A stretch of DNA of 7,613 nucleotides, from positions 1 to 7,613 of the forward strand of contig DCPV01000148.1 in assembly GCA_002323775.1 (NCBI GenBank). The letters are read 5' to 3'. Position numbers and translations under genes: made by a program. Under the pieces are notes generated by a model. The model had not been told where the DNA came from, searched no databases, and saw only the letters and a list, made by a program, of their open reading frames with translations. How positions within the stretch are numbered: the first letter of the stretch is position 1; the number at the start of each line of letters is the position of its first letter. This document shows positions 1 through 6,343 of this stretch, in pieces. The stretch comes from Firmicutes bacterium UBA1535 (lineage in GTDB: Bacteria; Bacillota; Clostridia; Tissierellales; Sedimentibacteraceae).

Positions 1-311
1 ATTTGTATTATAAATATTATTCCTATAGGGATAAGAAATAAATATATAGCAGGATTTGAAAGCCATTCTCCTATATAGAAAGCAACAAGTCCAATAACAG
101 CAGCTACACTTGTCCCTATAAGTCTGCTTTTTCCTGCCTTGACTGTTTCTTCAACAGTTTGCTGCATACATACAACTGACGCAATACAGGCATAAAAAGC
201 ATTCTTAAATCCTAAAATTTCAAATATCAATAGATTTATTAATACAGCTGTTGCTGTTTTTATAGTTCTCATTCCCGGGATATATTTTTGTGAAAATTTT
301 TCCCTTATCAT
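1..311 (-). CDS. ArAE/FUSC-type aromatic acid exporter family membrane protein, N-terminal part (cut by window edge)
   Basis: The first 103 codons are present; the gene continues past position 1. The start ATG (311-309) overlaps the TGA of the upstream gene by 4 nt (ATGA), and a GAGGT lies 9 nt upstream, so translational coupling is likely. The protein opens with a short basic stretch followed by PGMRTIKTATAV, the kind of start seen in the ArAE_1 (aromatic acid exporter) family of small Gram-positive membrane proteins. Hydrophobic segments lie at about residues 17-33, 38-50, 64-81 and 88-102. The QQTVEETVKAGKSRLIGT stretch (50-67) between membrane segments is typical of FUSC/ArAE proteins, which repeat such a unit. 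By family these are integral inner-membrane proteins proposed to export aromatic acids, but most Bacillota members have no tested substrate. The family call is fairly sure; the substrate is unknown. Confidence 0.75.
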   Translation of the reverse strand, partial: MIREKFSQKYIPGMRTIKTATAVLINLLIFEILGFKNAFYACIASVVCMQQTVEETVKAGKSRLIGTSVAAVIGLVAFYIGEWLSNPAIYLFLIPIGIIFIIQ

Positions 312-742
312 TTATATACTACCTCATCAATATATGATAGATTTAACTTGTCTAAATTCAGCACACTATCGTATATATGTATTGAGCTTTTACTATAATA
401 AGGCAATGTTACATCGAGGACTATTACAATATTATAATTCTTGATTTTTAAAATTACTTTTCCCGTAACTGAAATACAATAGCCTTCTGCTTCTAAACAG
501 TGGTAGTTGTCAAATTTTATAATTAAAGGATTATCAAATATTTCATAATGATATTTGTAATTATCAACGTTTATGAATATACAATCAGTTATAATTTCAT
601 GATTTTTATCAATAGCTTCTTCGAGTACAATTTTTAGTGTATATATCAAGCCATTGGTCTCCAAACATGATAAATTGTTCTTTATATTATGGTTTTTGAT
701 TAGTTCATCAAGATAGCTTTTGTTTCTTAATTCATATATCAT
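308..742 (-). CDS. Hypothetical protein, 144 aa, unrecognised
   Basis: I do not recognise this protein. An in-frame ATG exists at 766, but it has no Shine-Dalgarno and lies 5 nt after the CoA-transferase stop. The ATG at 742 is preceded by GGAG seven nt upstream (in CGGAGTGATGTA), so I choose 742, giving 144 rather than 152 aa. The product is soluble-looking, rich in Ile, Asn, Tyr and Asp, with no signal peptide and no membrane helix. The second half alternates hydrophobic and polar residues (for example CISVTGKVILKIKNYNIVIV), which suggests beta strands. It sits 29 nt after the CoA-transferase gene and overlaps the ArAE-type gene by 4 nt, so all three are probably co-transcribed. Coding is supported by this packing and by the ribosome site, not by a known family. 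Confidence 0.7.
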   Translation of the reverse strand: MIYELRNKSYLDELIKNHNIKNNLSCLETNGLIYTLKIVLEEAIDKNHEIITDCIFINVDNYKYHYEIFDNPLIIKFDNYHCLEAEGYCISVTGKVILKIKNYNIVIVLDVTLPYYSKSSIHIYDSVLNLDKLNLSYIDEVVYK

Positions 743-771
743 TACATCACTCCGTTTATTGCTCATTCTTA

Positions 772-2304
772 TTAAGAAAGAGCAGTTTTTATTTTTTCAC
801 TATATACGGGTAGGGGCTCAAACACCTTATCCATTTGATGTGGAGTATGCTTGAAGCCATTTCCGTTAATAGATTCTTCATAATATTTTTTAAGTTGAGG
901 CTTGAATTTAGGATGTGCACAATTTTCAATTATTGAGATTGCTCTTTCCTTTGGACTCAATCCTCTTAAATCAGCCACTCCCTGCTCGGTTATTATGATA
1001 TGGACGTCATGCTCTGTATGATCAACGTGAGTAACAAATGGAACAATGCTTGAAACCGTACCGTTCTTTGCTGTTGATGCTGTTGTAAAAATTGTCAATG
1101 AAGAATTTCGAGCAAAATCTCCTGAGCCTCCAATTCCATTCATCATTCTTGAGCCATTTATATGAGTTGAATTGACATTCCCGTATATATCAGCTTCAAT
1201 AGCTGTGTTTATTGCAATAATACCAAGTCTCCTAATTACTTCGGGATGATTGCTTATCTCCTGAGGGCGTAAAATTATTTTATCCTTATATTTGTAGATG
1301 TTTTCATAAAAATAACGTAATTTAGAAGGAGAAAGCGTAAGTGCAGTTGCTGATGCAAATTTAATTTTAGAGCTGTCAATTAAATCAAGAACAGCATCTT
1401 GAAGAACCTCCGAATATAGAGTCAGATTGTTAAAATTAGATTCCAAAAGTCCGCTTAGAACCGCATTGGCTACATTTCCTACACCTGATTGTATAGGTCT
1501 TAGCTTGTGAGTTAATCTTCCATCTTTAATTTCTTTATTAAGCAAACTGATTAAATTATTAGCCATCTGTTTAGAAATATTATCTACAGGACTGACATCT
1601 TTACCTGTATCTATTGCATCGGATATGACAATTGCAGCAATTTTTTCCTTATTGCATTTGATATAAGGCATACCAATTTTATTATTTGCTCTGACTATAG
1701 GTATAGGCTCAGTTTCAGGAGCTTTCTTAGGGCTGTATATATCATGGATACCCTCCAAAGCCAATGGCTGGGCGATATTTAGCTCAACTATAACCTTATC
1801 AGCATATTCGACTATATTGTTAGAGCATCCCACAGAAGTAGACGGAATTATATTGCCTTCTTCATCAATTGCAACAGCTTCGATTATAGCCAAATCTATT
1901 TTTCCTAAATAACCATTCTTAATCCACAAAGGAACATGACTTAAGTGCATATCGGCATATTCTACACTGCCGTTATTTATAGCATCTCTTATTTCATTAT
2001 TCGTTTGATATGGATATCTTTTTTTTATTATTCCAGCACTGGCAAGCTCACCGTCAAGCTCGTCGCCAACTGAAGCACCTGTTATTAGCGTTATTCCTAT
2101 TTTTTCGCCATTTTTTGCCCTTTTGGCGAGAGCCTTAGGAACAATTTTAGGATATCCCGCTGGAGTAAATCCGCTTGTTCCTACTGTCATCCCATCTCTT
2201 ATAAGCTTTGCTGCATCATCTGCTGTTACTATTTTTTCGATTAAAGAATCGTCTCTTAATCTGTCTTTAAAAACTGGTTTTACTGTTTTTATTAAGTTGT
2301 TCAT
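772..2304 (-). CDS. Succinyl-CoA/acetyl-CoA:CoA-transferase family protein (acetyl-CoA hydrolase/transferase, Cat1-like)
   Basis: This 510-aa cytoplasmic enzyme has the usual length for the acetyl-CoA hydrolase/transferase family (Clostridium kluyveri Cat1, acetic-acid-bacterial AarC). These class I CoA-transferases move CoA between acyl-CoAs and carboxylates such as succinate and acetate, through a glutamyl-CoA thioester. Visible motifs are an N-terminal VGTSGFTPAGYPK (41-53), SGVGNVANAV (273-282), LYSEVLQDAVLDL with the probable catalytic Glu299, GIGGSGDFARN (391-400, the glycine-rich CoA/oxyanion segment), and THVDHTEHDVHIIITEQGVADLRG (around 425-448), a family hallmark. All key residues appear intact. 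The ATG at 2304 has a strong GGAGGT 5-6 nt upstream. It lies downstream of a cobalamin riboswitch, a short open frame and a terminator, so B12-dependent expression is likely. The exact acyl donor cannot be read from sequence: succinyl-CoA:acetate, propionyl-CoA:succinate or plain acetyl-CoA hydrolysis are alternatives. Confidence 0.93.
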   Translation of the reverse strand: MNNLIKTVKPVFKDRLRDDSLIEKIVTADDAAKLIRDGMTVGTSGFTPAGYPKIVPKALAKRAKNGEKIGITLITGASVGDELDGELASAGIIKKRYPYQTNNEIRDAINNGSVEYADMHLSHVPLWIKNGYLGKIDLAIIEAVAIDEEGNIIPSTSVGCSNNIVEYADKVIVELNIAQPLALEGIHDIYSPKKAPETEPIPIVRANNKIGMPYIKCNKEKIAAIVISDAIDTGKDVSPVDNISKQMANNLISLLNKEIKDGRLTHKLRPIQSGVGNVANAVLSGLLESNFNNLTLYSEVLQDAVLDLIDSSKIKFASATALTLSPSKLRYFYENIYKYKDKIILRPQEISNHPEVIRRLGIIAINTAIEADIYGNVNSTHINGSRMMNGIGGSGDFARNSSLTIFTTASTAKNGTVSSIVPFVTHVDHTEHDVHIIITEQGVADLRGLSPKERAISIIENCAHPKFKPQLKKYYEESINGNGFKHTPHQMDKVFEPLPVYSEKIKTALS

Positions 2305-2324
2305 ATTACCTCCAAATAAAATAA

Positions 2325-2356
2325 GACTATGTCAATAATTGTTTACGGACATAGTC
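2325..2356 (-). other. Perfect 9-bp stem-loop just upstream of the CoA-transferase ribosome site
   Basis: GACTATGTC (2356-2348 on the minus strand) and GACATAGTC (2333-2325) form a perfect 9-bp stem with a 14-nt loop. On the minus strand it is followed by TTATTTTATTT and then the GGAGG of the CoA-transferase. It could be a second, weak terminator or a structure that spaces or protects the ribosome site. The broken U-tract and large loop argue against a strong terminator. Confidence 0.4.
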
Positions 2357-2449
2357 AAAAAAGATATCTATTATTAACAAACAAAAACCTCTTGAATAGT
2401 CAAGAGGATAGCTTGCAAATAAAAACACAGAAATAATCTGTATAATCAT
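2327..2449 (-). CDS. Putative riboswitch-controlled short ORF / leader peptide, 40 aa
   Basis: An ATG at 2449 is preceded by TAGGAGGTGTT, a near-perfect Shine-Dalgarno only 4 nt away, and is followed by 40 sense codons ending in TAG at 2327. The peptide is hydrophobic at its start (MIIQIISVFLFASY) and again in the middle (GFCLLIIDIFF), and matches no family I know. The frame begins 37 nt after the cobalamin aptamer and its codons 15-22 run straight through the terminator hairpin (2388-2407). The stop lies 14 nt before the GGAGG of the CoA-transferase. It may be a leader peptide whose translation controls read-through, a small membrane peptide, or a chance frame behind a decayed gene's ribosome site. 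The strong ribosome site, which a riboswitch hairpin can hide, is the best support. Confidence 0.4.
   Translation of the reverse strand: MIIQIISVFLFASYPLDYSRGFCLLIIDIFFDYVRKQLLT
2377..2407 (-). terminator. Intrinsic terminator in the cobalamin riboswitch leader
   Basis: On the minus strand CCTCTTGA and TCAAGAGG form a perfect 8-bp stem with a CTAT tetraloop (2407-2388), followed at once by TTTTTGTTTG. This is a standard rho-independent terminator, and it acts only on the minus strand because the plus side lacks a U-tract. It lies about 80 nt downstream of the cobalamin aptamer and about 85 nt before the CoA-transferase start, inside the 40-codon frame, so it would end transcription unless prevented. 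Confidence 0.8.
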
Positions 2450-2453
2450 AACA

Positions 2454-2472
2454 CCTCCTATCGCTCGTAGAA
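2454..2472 (-). promoter_or_regulatory. Candidate expression-platform hairpin (P13-like) masking a Shine-Dalgarno
   Basis: On the minus strand TTCTA (2472-2468) can pair with TAGGA (2460-2456), including one G-U pair, leaving the loop CGAGCGA. The 3' arm contains part of the AGGAGG ribosome site (2459-2454) of the 40-codon frame. The loop's AGCG (2465-2462) is complementary to CGCT (2577-2574) in the conserved CCGCTG of the aptamer. This matches the known L5-L13 kissing-loop design of cobalamin riboswitches, in which bound B12 stabilises the hairpin and blocks translation. The pairing is read by eye and is short. Confidence 0.5.
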
Positions 2473-2486
2473 TTATTGTGTATATA

Positions 2487-2650
2487 AATAGGCAGATATT
2501 CTGACTTGAGCATCATCATTCTTTTCGTCTTCCCGATTTCTCAGTGACATTTTGAAAAGAACTCCTCTCTTACAGCGGCGGGACCGTGTGGGAATTACAC
2601 CCAGCTTCCCTTTTAATTAAAGCAAAAATGCCTTAAACCTATCTATAAAT
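2487..2650 (-). promoter_or_regulatory. Cobalamin (adenosylcobalamin-type) riboswitch aptamer
   Basis: The minus strand carries the conserved cobalamin aptamer elements in order: AAAAGGGAAGCTGGGTG, then AATTCCCACACGGTCCCG, CCGCTGTAA, the B12-box-like GTCACTGAG (consensus GCCACTG), CGGGAAGACG, GATGATG, and a closing AAGTCAGAATATCTGCC, close to the consensus GTCAGGATACCTGCC. ATAG near 2646 can pair with CTAT near 2488 to close the aptamer. Family knowledge: such elements bind adenosyl- or methylcobalamin and normally switch expression off. Downstream on the same strand are a masked Shine-Dalgarno, a terminator and the CoA-transferase operon. The small departures in the B12 box and the 3' end (GAATATCTG) are within what this diverse family shows. 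Confidence 0.93.
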
Positions 2651-2669
2651 ATTCAATTTTATGTTACAG

Positions 2670-2698
2670 AGTATATCATCAGTATAAATCTTTGTCAA
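2670..2698 (-). promoter_or_regulatory. Sigma-A-type promoter for the cobalamin riboswitch / CoA-transferase operon
   Basis: On the minus strand TTGACA (2698-2693) is separated by exactly 17 nt from TATACT (2675-2670). This is a perfect -35 and a 5-of-6 -10 box. The expected transcription start near 2663 lies about 15 nt before the riboswitch aptamer, which supports the call. Confidence 0.8.
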
Positions 2699-2699
2699 T

Positions 2700-2974
2700 A
2701 AGATTTTAAGTTATACTAGAATTGCAGATTAAAGTCTTTTAAATATTGTTAAAATTATATTTTATGAATTTTTGAAGCTATGAACTAAAAGCCTTGCGTT
2801 ATGTTTTTGGCTCATATCAGTACTTTGATTAAATACAGCATATAAAAATTATAGCTTTGAATATGATTTTAAAAGAGCCTAACTGTAGATTATCAACAAT
2901 ACTCATTGATTTATAAGATATCAGCGAATACGTAAATAGTATACAGATAGGCTTTTAATAACTATATGCTTATA
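2700..2974. other. Intergenic region between the NifX-like gene and the B12 riboswitch promoter
   Basis: This AT-rich stretch has no convincing coding frame. The only structure I see is a long imperfect inverted repeat. On the minus strand, AAAAGCCTA-CTGTA (2956-2942) faces TACAG-TAGGC-CTTTT (2887-2871) across about 54 nt, ending in a short U-tract. It could be a weak terminator for the DUF134-Mrp-NifX operon, but the large loop makes this uncertain. Otherwise I see nothing here. Confidence 0.35.
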
Positions 2975-3388
2975 TTAGTGATTGCAGCTTTCCCCAGATT
3001 CTCCGCAAGAATCATGATTATGGTGTTCTTTGCAAGAACCATGGTGATGTTCTCCGCTATGAGAACATTGAACATCAGAATTATATTTTAACTTATTGGC
3101 AAGAAAATCTGCTACTGCTTCATCTGCATCGCCAACAACTCCAGCATAAAGTGTAATTCCAGCTTCTTCAAGTGCACGTTTTGCTCCTTCACCAATGCCT
3201 CCGCAAATCAGTGTGTCAACATTGACTTTTTTTAGGATATCAGCCAAAGCACCGTGGCCACTACCATTAGTGTTAATAAGTGTGGTTATTTTGACTTGAT
3301 TATTTTCAATATCATAAACATTGAAACGCTCTGTATGTCCAAAATGTTGAAATATTTTACCATTTTCATATGTTACTGCTATTCTCAT
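2975..3388 (-). CDS. NifB/NifX-family (dinitrogenase iron-molybdenum cofactor biosynthesis-like) protein with His/Cys-rich tail
   Basis: This 137-aa protein has a single NifX/NifB-C-type domain (Nitro_FeMo-Co family, about residues 1-105). It begins MRIAVTYENGKIFQHFGHTE, carries the FxHFG signature at 13-17, and has CGGIGEGA at 62-69, then GDADEAVADFL near the end of the fold. Family members bind or carry metal-sulfur clusters; stand-alone copies in anaerobes include the molybdenum-copper 'orange protein'. The tail (108-137) holds four Cys (108, 119, 128, 135) and eight His, which suggests metal binding or storage. A clear GAGGAGG precedes the ATG at 3388, and the gene starts 23 nt after the Mrp-type gene, as the last gene of a three-gene operon. 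No nitrogenase genes are in view, so a nitrogen fixation role is not supported. Confidence 0.9.
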   Translation of the reverse strand: MRIAVTYENGKIFQHFGHTERFNVYDIENNQVKITTLINTNGSGHGALADILKKVNVDTLICGGIGEGAKRALEEAGITLYAGVVGDADEAVADFLANKLKYNSDVQCSHSGEHHHGSCKEHHNHDSCGESGESCNH

Positions 3389-3411
3389 TATATTTCCTCC
3401 TCAATAATTCT

Positions 3412-4225
<814 letters not shown>

Positions 4226-4233
<8 letters not shown>

Positions 4234-4609
4234 TACTTTCATCTCCTTTTTTTATTTCTTTAGGGCATTGTTCATTGCAATATTTATGGCGACAGCACTG
4301 TCCACCGCACCTTTCCTTGCATTCACAAATACGATATTCTCCGCCCTCAATTACAAGGGATAGTCCATTGACTATACATTCTGCCAATTTTTTTCTTGCA
4401 TTTGTATAAATAGATTGTGTAGTTGTTCGTGCAACTTCCATTTGATTAGCACATTGCTCCTGCGTCAAGCCCTCTAAATCAATTAGACGAATTGTTTCAT
4501 ACTCATCCACTGTCATTTTAATTATATCATTGTGTATTCCGTTTTCCGGTCCAAAATTAGTGCAGTGAGGCATTTTGCATACTCTCCGCCACTTTATAGG
4601 TCTTGGCAT
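4226..4609 (-). CDS. DUF134 family DNA-binding protein, Cys-rich C-terminus (probable operon regulator)
   Basis: This 127-aa protein begins MPRPIKWRRVC, the standard opening of DUF134 (PF02001) proteins. It has a helix-turn-helix of sigma-70 region 4 type at about residues 36-78 (DEYETIRLIDLEGLTQEQCANQM and then VARTTTQSIYTNARKKLAE). Cysteines at 11 and 16 near the start and at 95, 97, 101, 105, 106, 111 and 115 near the end could hold a metal or an iron-sulfur cluster. The family is usually annotated as predicted DNA-binding and is often found beside NifX-like and Mrp-like genes in anaerobes; its ligand is not known to me. GGAGGTGAT lies about 5 nt before the ATG at 4609. It is the first gene of the operon, just after the twin-palindrome promoter, so autoregulation is a reasonable inference. 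Confidence 0.9.
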
Positions 4610-4652
4610 AATATCACCTCCAATAGTAATTGCAGATGTAAAAAAGAGGGTT

Positions 4653-4712
4653 TAATTATTGACATATGTCATTTATGATTATAAACTCGTTTATGACATA
4701 TGTCAATAATTA
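4653..4712. promoter_or_regulatory. Twin palindromic operator, perfect 20-bp inverted repeat around the DUF134 promoter
   Basis: GACATATGTC, itself a 10-bp palindrome, occurs at 4661-4670 and 4695-4704, with centres 34 bp apart. Their flanks extend this to a perfect 20-bp inverted repeat (arms 4653-4672 and 4693-4712, each holding TTGACATATGTCAT). One copy overlaps the -35 box of the minus-strand promoter and the other covers its expected start site. This is a classic layout for repression by a dimer pair. The likely binder is the DUF134 protein encoded next, but an unlinked CRP/FNR- or MarR-type regulator is possible. Confidence 0.75.
4678..4706 (-). promoter_or_regulatory. Full-consensus sigma-A promoter of the DUF134-Mrp-NifX operon
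   Basis: On the minus strand TTGACA (4706-4701), a 17-nt spacer and TATAAT (4683-4678) match the sigma-70 consensus at all 12 positions. Transcription should start near 4671, about 60 nt before the DUF134 start. So strong a promoter with operators on both sides suggests an operon kept silent by a repressor and released by a signal. Confidence 0.88.
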
Positions 4713-4875
4713 TTTTAACTTTATTAATATCAATTTTCTGTTAAAAAATTAGTTTATCCTATTGAGACTGTATTAATTCAATATTTTCTGCTCAAAAAAT
4801 GGGTGAATTTAAACAAATAAAGCATATGCCATTATTTAACAAATATTAACAATTCCTAGAATTAGCAAAAAAACC
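4713..4875. other. Divergent intergenic spacer with nothing recognised
   Basis: This very AT-rich stretch separates the minus-strand DUF134 operon promoter from the plus-strand transporter promoter. I see no coding frame, no further copy of GACATATGTC and no strong hairpin. Confidence 0.5.
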
Positions 4876-4903
4876 TTGATTTTCAATATTTTTGTGATAT
4901 ACT
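4876..4903 (+). promoter_or_regulatory. Extended -10 promoter of the c-di-AMP riboswitch / osmolyte transporter operon
   Basis: TTGATT (4876-4881), a 16-nt spacer and TATACT (4898-4903) are preceded by TG at 4895-4896, giving an extended -10 (TGATATACT). The expected start near 4910 lies about 25 nt before the riboswitch aptamer. Confidence 0.65.
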
Positions 4904-4933
4904 ATAAATATTAAAATTTATCACATGATAAAT

Positions 4934-5049
4934 TGCATCGCTGAATTCTTAAATTCCTTTTGAGAAACGGGGGAACCAATTTTTTTGGGGTGAATCATAT
5001 TGAGGGGCTATTCCTTAGTCCTAACCCGACAGCTAACCTCGTAAGCGCT
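4934..5049 (+). promoter_or_regulatory. c-di-AMP riboswitch (ydaO/yuaA type)
   Basis: The conserved ydaO core is present in order: GCATCGCT (4935-4942), ACGGGGGAACCAA (4967-4979), TTTTTGGGGTGAATC (4982-4996), AGGGGCTA with CCTTAGTCCTAACCCGAC, then CAGCTAACCTCGTAAGCG ending near 5047. CGCT at 4939-4942 can pair with AGCG at 5044-5047 to close the aptamer. Family knowledge: two c-di-AMP molecules bind and switch off genes for potassium and osmolyte transport or wall remodelling. The glycine betaine-type importer downstream fits this exactly. Confidence 0.93.
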
Positions 5050-5319
5050 ATAAGGTAGTCATATTATGCTAATAGATGGAGACTATTCTTTCTAGTCTAT
5101 CTATCAAATGAGCGTCTATCGCCATTTTAACAACAAATGGATCTTTAAAAAATATTTTTAAAAAAGTTCCTTAAGAAAAAAATTTTTTCAATGACTTCAC
5201 TATATCAAACTATAATATTTTTAATCATTTAGTATTTTAATATGTGCCTTTAATATATTGTAATTTTACAATTGATGCTTTTTATTTGTGAAAATAACAA
5301 ATATTAGGAGGAATTTATA
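5050..5319 (+). promoter_or_regulatory. Expression platform and long leader of the transporter operon
   Basis: This 270-nt non-coding leader separates the aptamer from the first gene. AGACTA (5080-5085) pairs with TAGTCT (5093-5098), and the stem extends through ATAGAT/ATCTAT (5072-5077 and 5099-5104). GGTAGTC (5054-5060) can instead pair with GACTATT (5081-5087). The two foldings exclude each other, as expected of a switch. No stem is followed directly by a good U-tract, so the terminator is unclear; a weak AT-rich hairpin lies at 5139-5170. A 7-bp TATTTGT/ACAAATA hairpin (5283-5303) stands just before the AGGAGG (5306-5311). Confidence 0.45.
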
Positions 5320-6327
5320 ATGAAACAAATTTCAAAAATTTTGCTGTTATTAGCAAGTGTCTTATTGGCTTTAGCCGGATGTACAGGAGGAGATTCAGCA
5401 GATAAGGTCTCAAACAAGGAAATTATATTTGCCGATGTTGACTGGGACAGCATTAAATTTCATAATGCAGTGGTAGGAACTATAGCTAATGAGCTATGGG
5501 GATATGAGTGGAAGGAAATACAAGGCTCAACTCCTATAACGCAGGAAGCGTTAATGCAAGGAGAAATAGATGTACATATGGAAATATGGTCTGATAATCT
5601 TACAAGTTATGATGAGGACCTAGCAGCCGGCAGATTTAAGGAACTGGGTGTCAATTTTGATGACAACTATCAAGGCATTTATGTTCCAAGGTATGTTATA
5701 GAGGGTGATGCTGAAAGAAATATAAAGGCTGTAGCTCCGGATTTAAAATATATATGGGAATTAAAAAATTATCCAGATGTATTTAAAGATGATGAAAATC
5801 CTGAAAAAGGCAGAATATATGGAGCTATACCAGGTTGGGAGGTAGATGAAATATTATATAACAAATATTTACATTATAAGCTTGATGAAAACTTTGTATA
5901 TTTCAGACCAGGCTCTAGTGCTGCTTTAGCGTCAGTTATAACAAGAGCATATGAAAAAGGTGAAGCAATAGCAGCGTATTATTGGGAGCCGACTTGGCTT
6001 TTAGGTCAGCTTGATATGGTTCTTTTAGAAGACGAGCCTTATGATGCCAATACTTATAAAGATGGAAAGACCGCCCTTCCTGCAGTAAGAGTAACAATAG
6101 GAATAAGCAATAAATTTGCAGAGGAAGGCAATGAAGAATTGATAGAGCTCTTGAAAAAATATAGAACTTCAAGTAAATTAACCTCTAAAGCATTGGCATA
6201 TATGCAGGAAACTAATTCGGATTATGTTAAAACAGCAAAGTGGTTTTTACAAGAAAATACTGAATTAATAGATTCGTGGTTAAATACATCTGATGCTAAA
6301 AAAATAAAAGAATTTTTAAGTAAATAA
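5320..6327 (+). CDS. proX: Glycine betaine/proline-type ABC transporter substrate-binding lipoprotein (ProX/OpuAC-like)
   Basis: This 335-aa secreted lipoprotein captures a compatible solute, probably glycine betaine or proline betaine, outside the membrane and delivers it to the permease. A lipoprotein signal peptide is clear: KQISK, a hydrophobic core, then the lipobox LAGC with acylated Cys21. The mature domain follows the OpuAC/ProX fold. IFADVDWDS (36-44) opens it, then HMEIW (86-90), IPGWEVDEI (170-178, like NPGWGCEGA of E. coli ProX) and AAYYWEPTWLLGQL (218-231, like YYTWTPYW of ProX). Trp42, Trp90, Trp173, Trp222 and Trp226 are candidates for the aromatic cage that grips quaternary amines. 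AGGAGG lies 8 nt before the ATG. It is the first gene of the operon, the reverse of proVWX. The solute is inferred; choline, carnitine or proline remain possible. Confidence 0.9.
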   Translation: MKQISKILLLLASVLLALAGCTGGDSADKVSNKEIIFADVDWDSIKFHNAVVGTIANELWGYEWKEIQGSTPITQEALMQGEIDVHMEIWSDNLTSYDEDLAAGRFKELGVNFDDNYQGIYVPRYVIEGDAERNIKAVAPDLKYIWELKNYPDVFKDDENPEKGRIYGAIPGWEVDEILYNKYLHYKLDENFVYFRPGSSAALASVITRAYEKGEAIAAYYWEPTWLLGQLDMVLLEDEPYDANTYKDGKTALPAVRVTIGISNKFAEEGNEELIELLKKYRTSSKLTSKALAYMQETNSDYVKTAKWFLQENTELIDSWLNTSDAKKIKEFLSK

Positions 6328-6343
6328 TGGGGGTGAGTGAATT

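Noticed and set aside
742..766. Upstream ATG at 766 as the start of the hypothetical protein
   Set aside because: It has no Shine-Dalgarno, whereas the ATG at 742 has a well-spaced GGAG.
2123..2338. A 71-codon open frame on the plus strand
   Set aside because: It is antisense to the CoA-transferase start and its ribosome site; no independent support.
2325..2407. The two stem-loops as ends of a small transposable element (MITE)
   Set aside because: They are separate hairpins with different sequences, share only a short GACTAT, and show no target-site duplication.
4659..4687. A possible plus-strand promoter from the other operator arm (TTGACA, then TAAACT or TATAAA)
   Set aside because: The -10 match is 4 of 6 at 17 nt, or 5 of 6 only at a 15-nt spacing, and a better extended -10 promoter lies at 4876-4903 close to the riboswitch. 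The TTGACA is explained by the inverted repeat.
5139..5189. AT-rich hairpin and the GAAAAAAATTTTTTC palindrome as the riboswitch terminator
   Set aside because: The stem has several mismatches and almost no GC pairs, and the U-tract is separated from it by an A-rich stretch.
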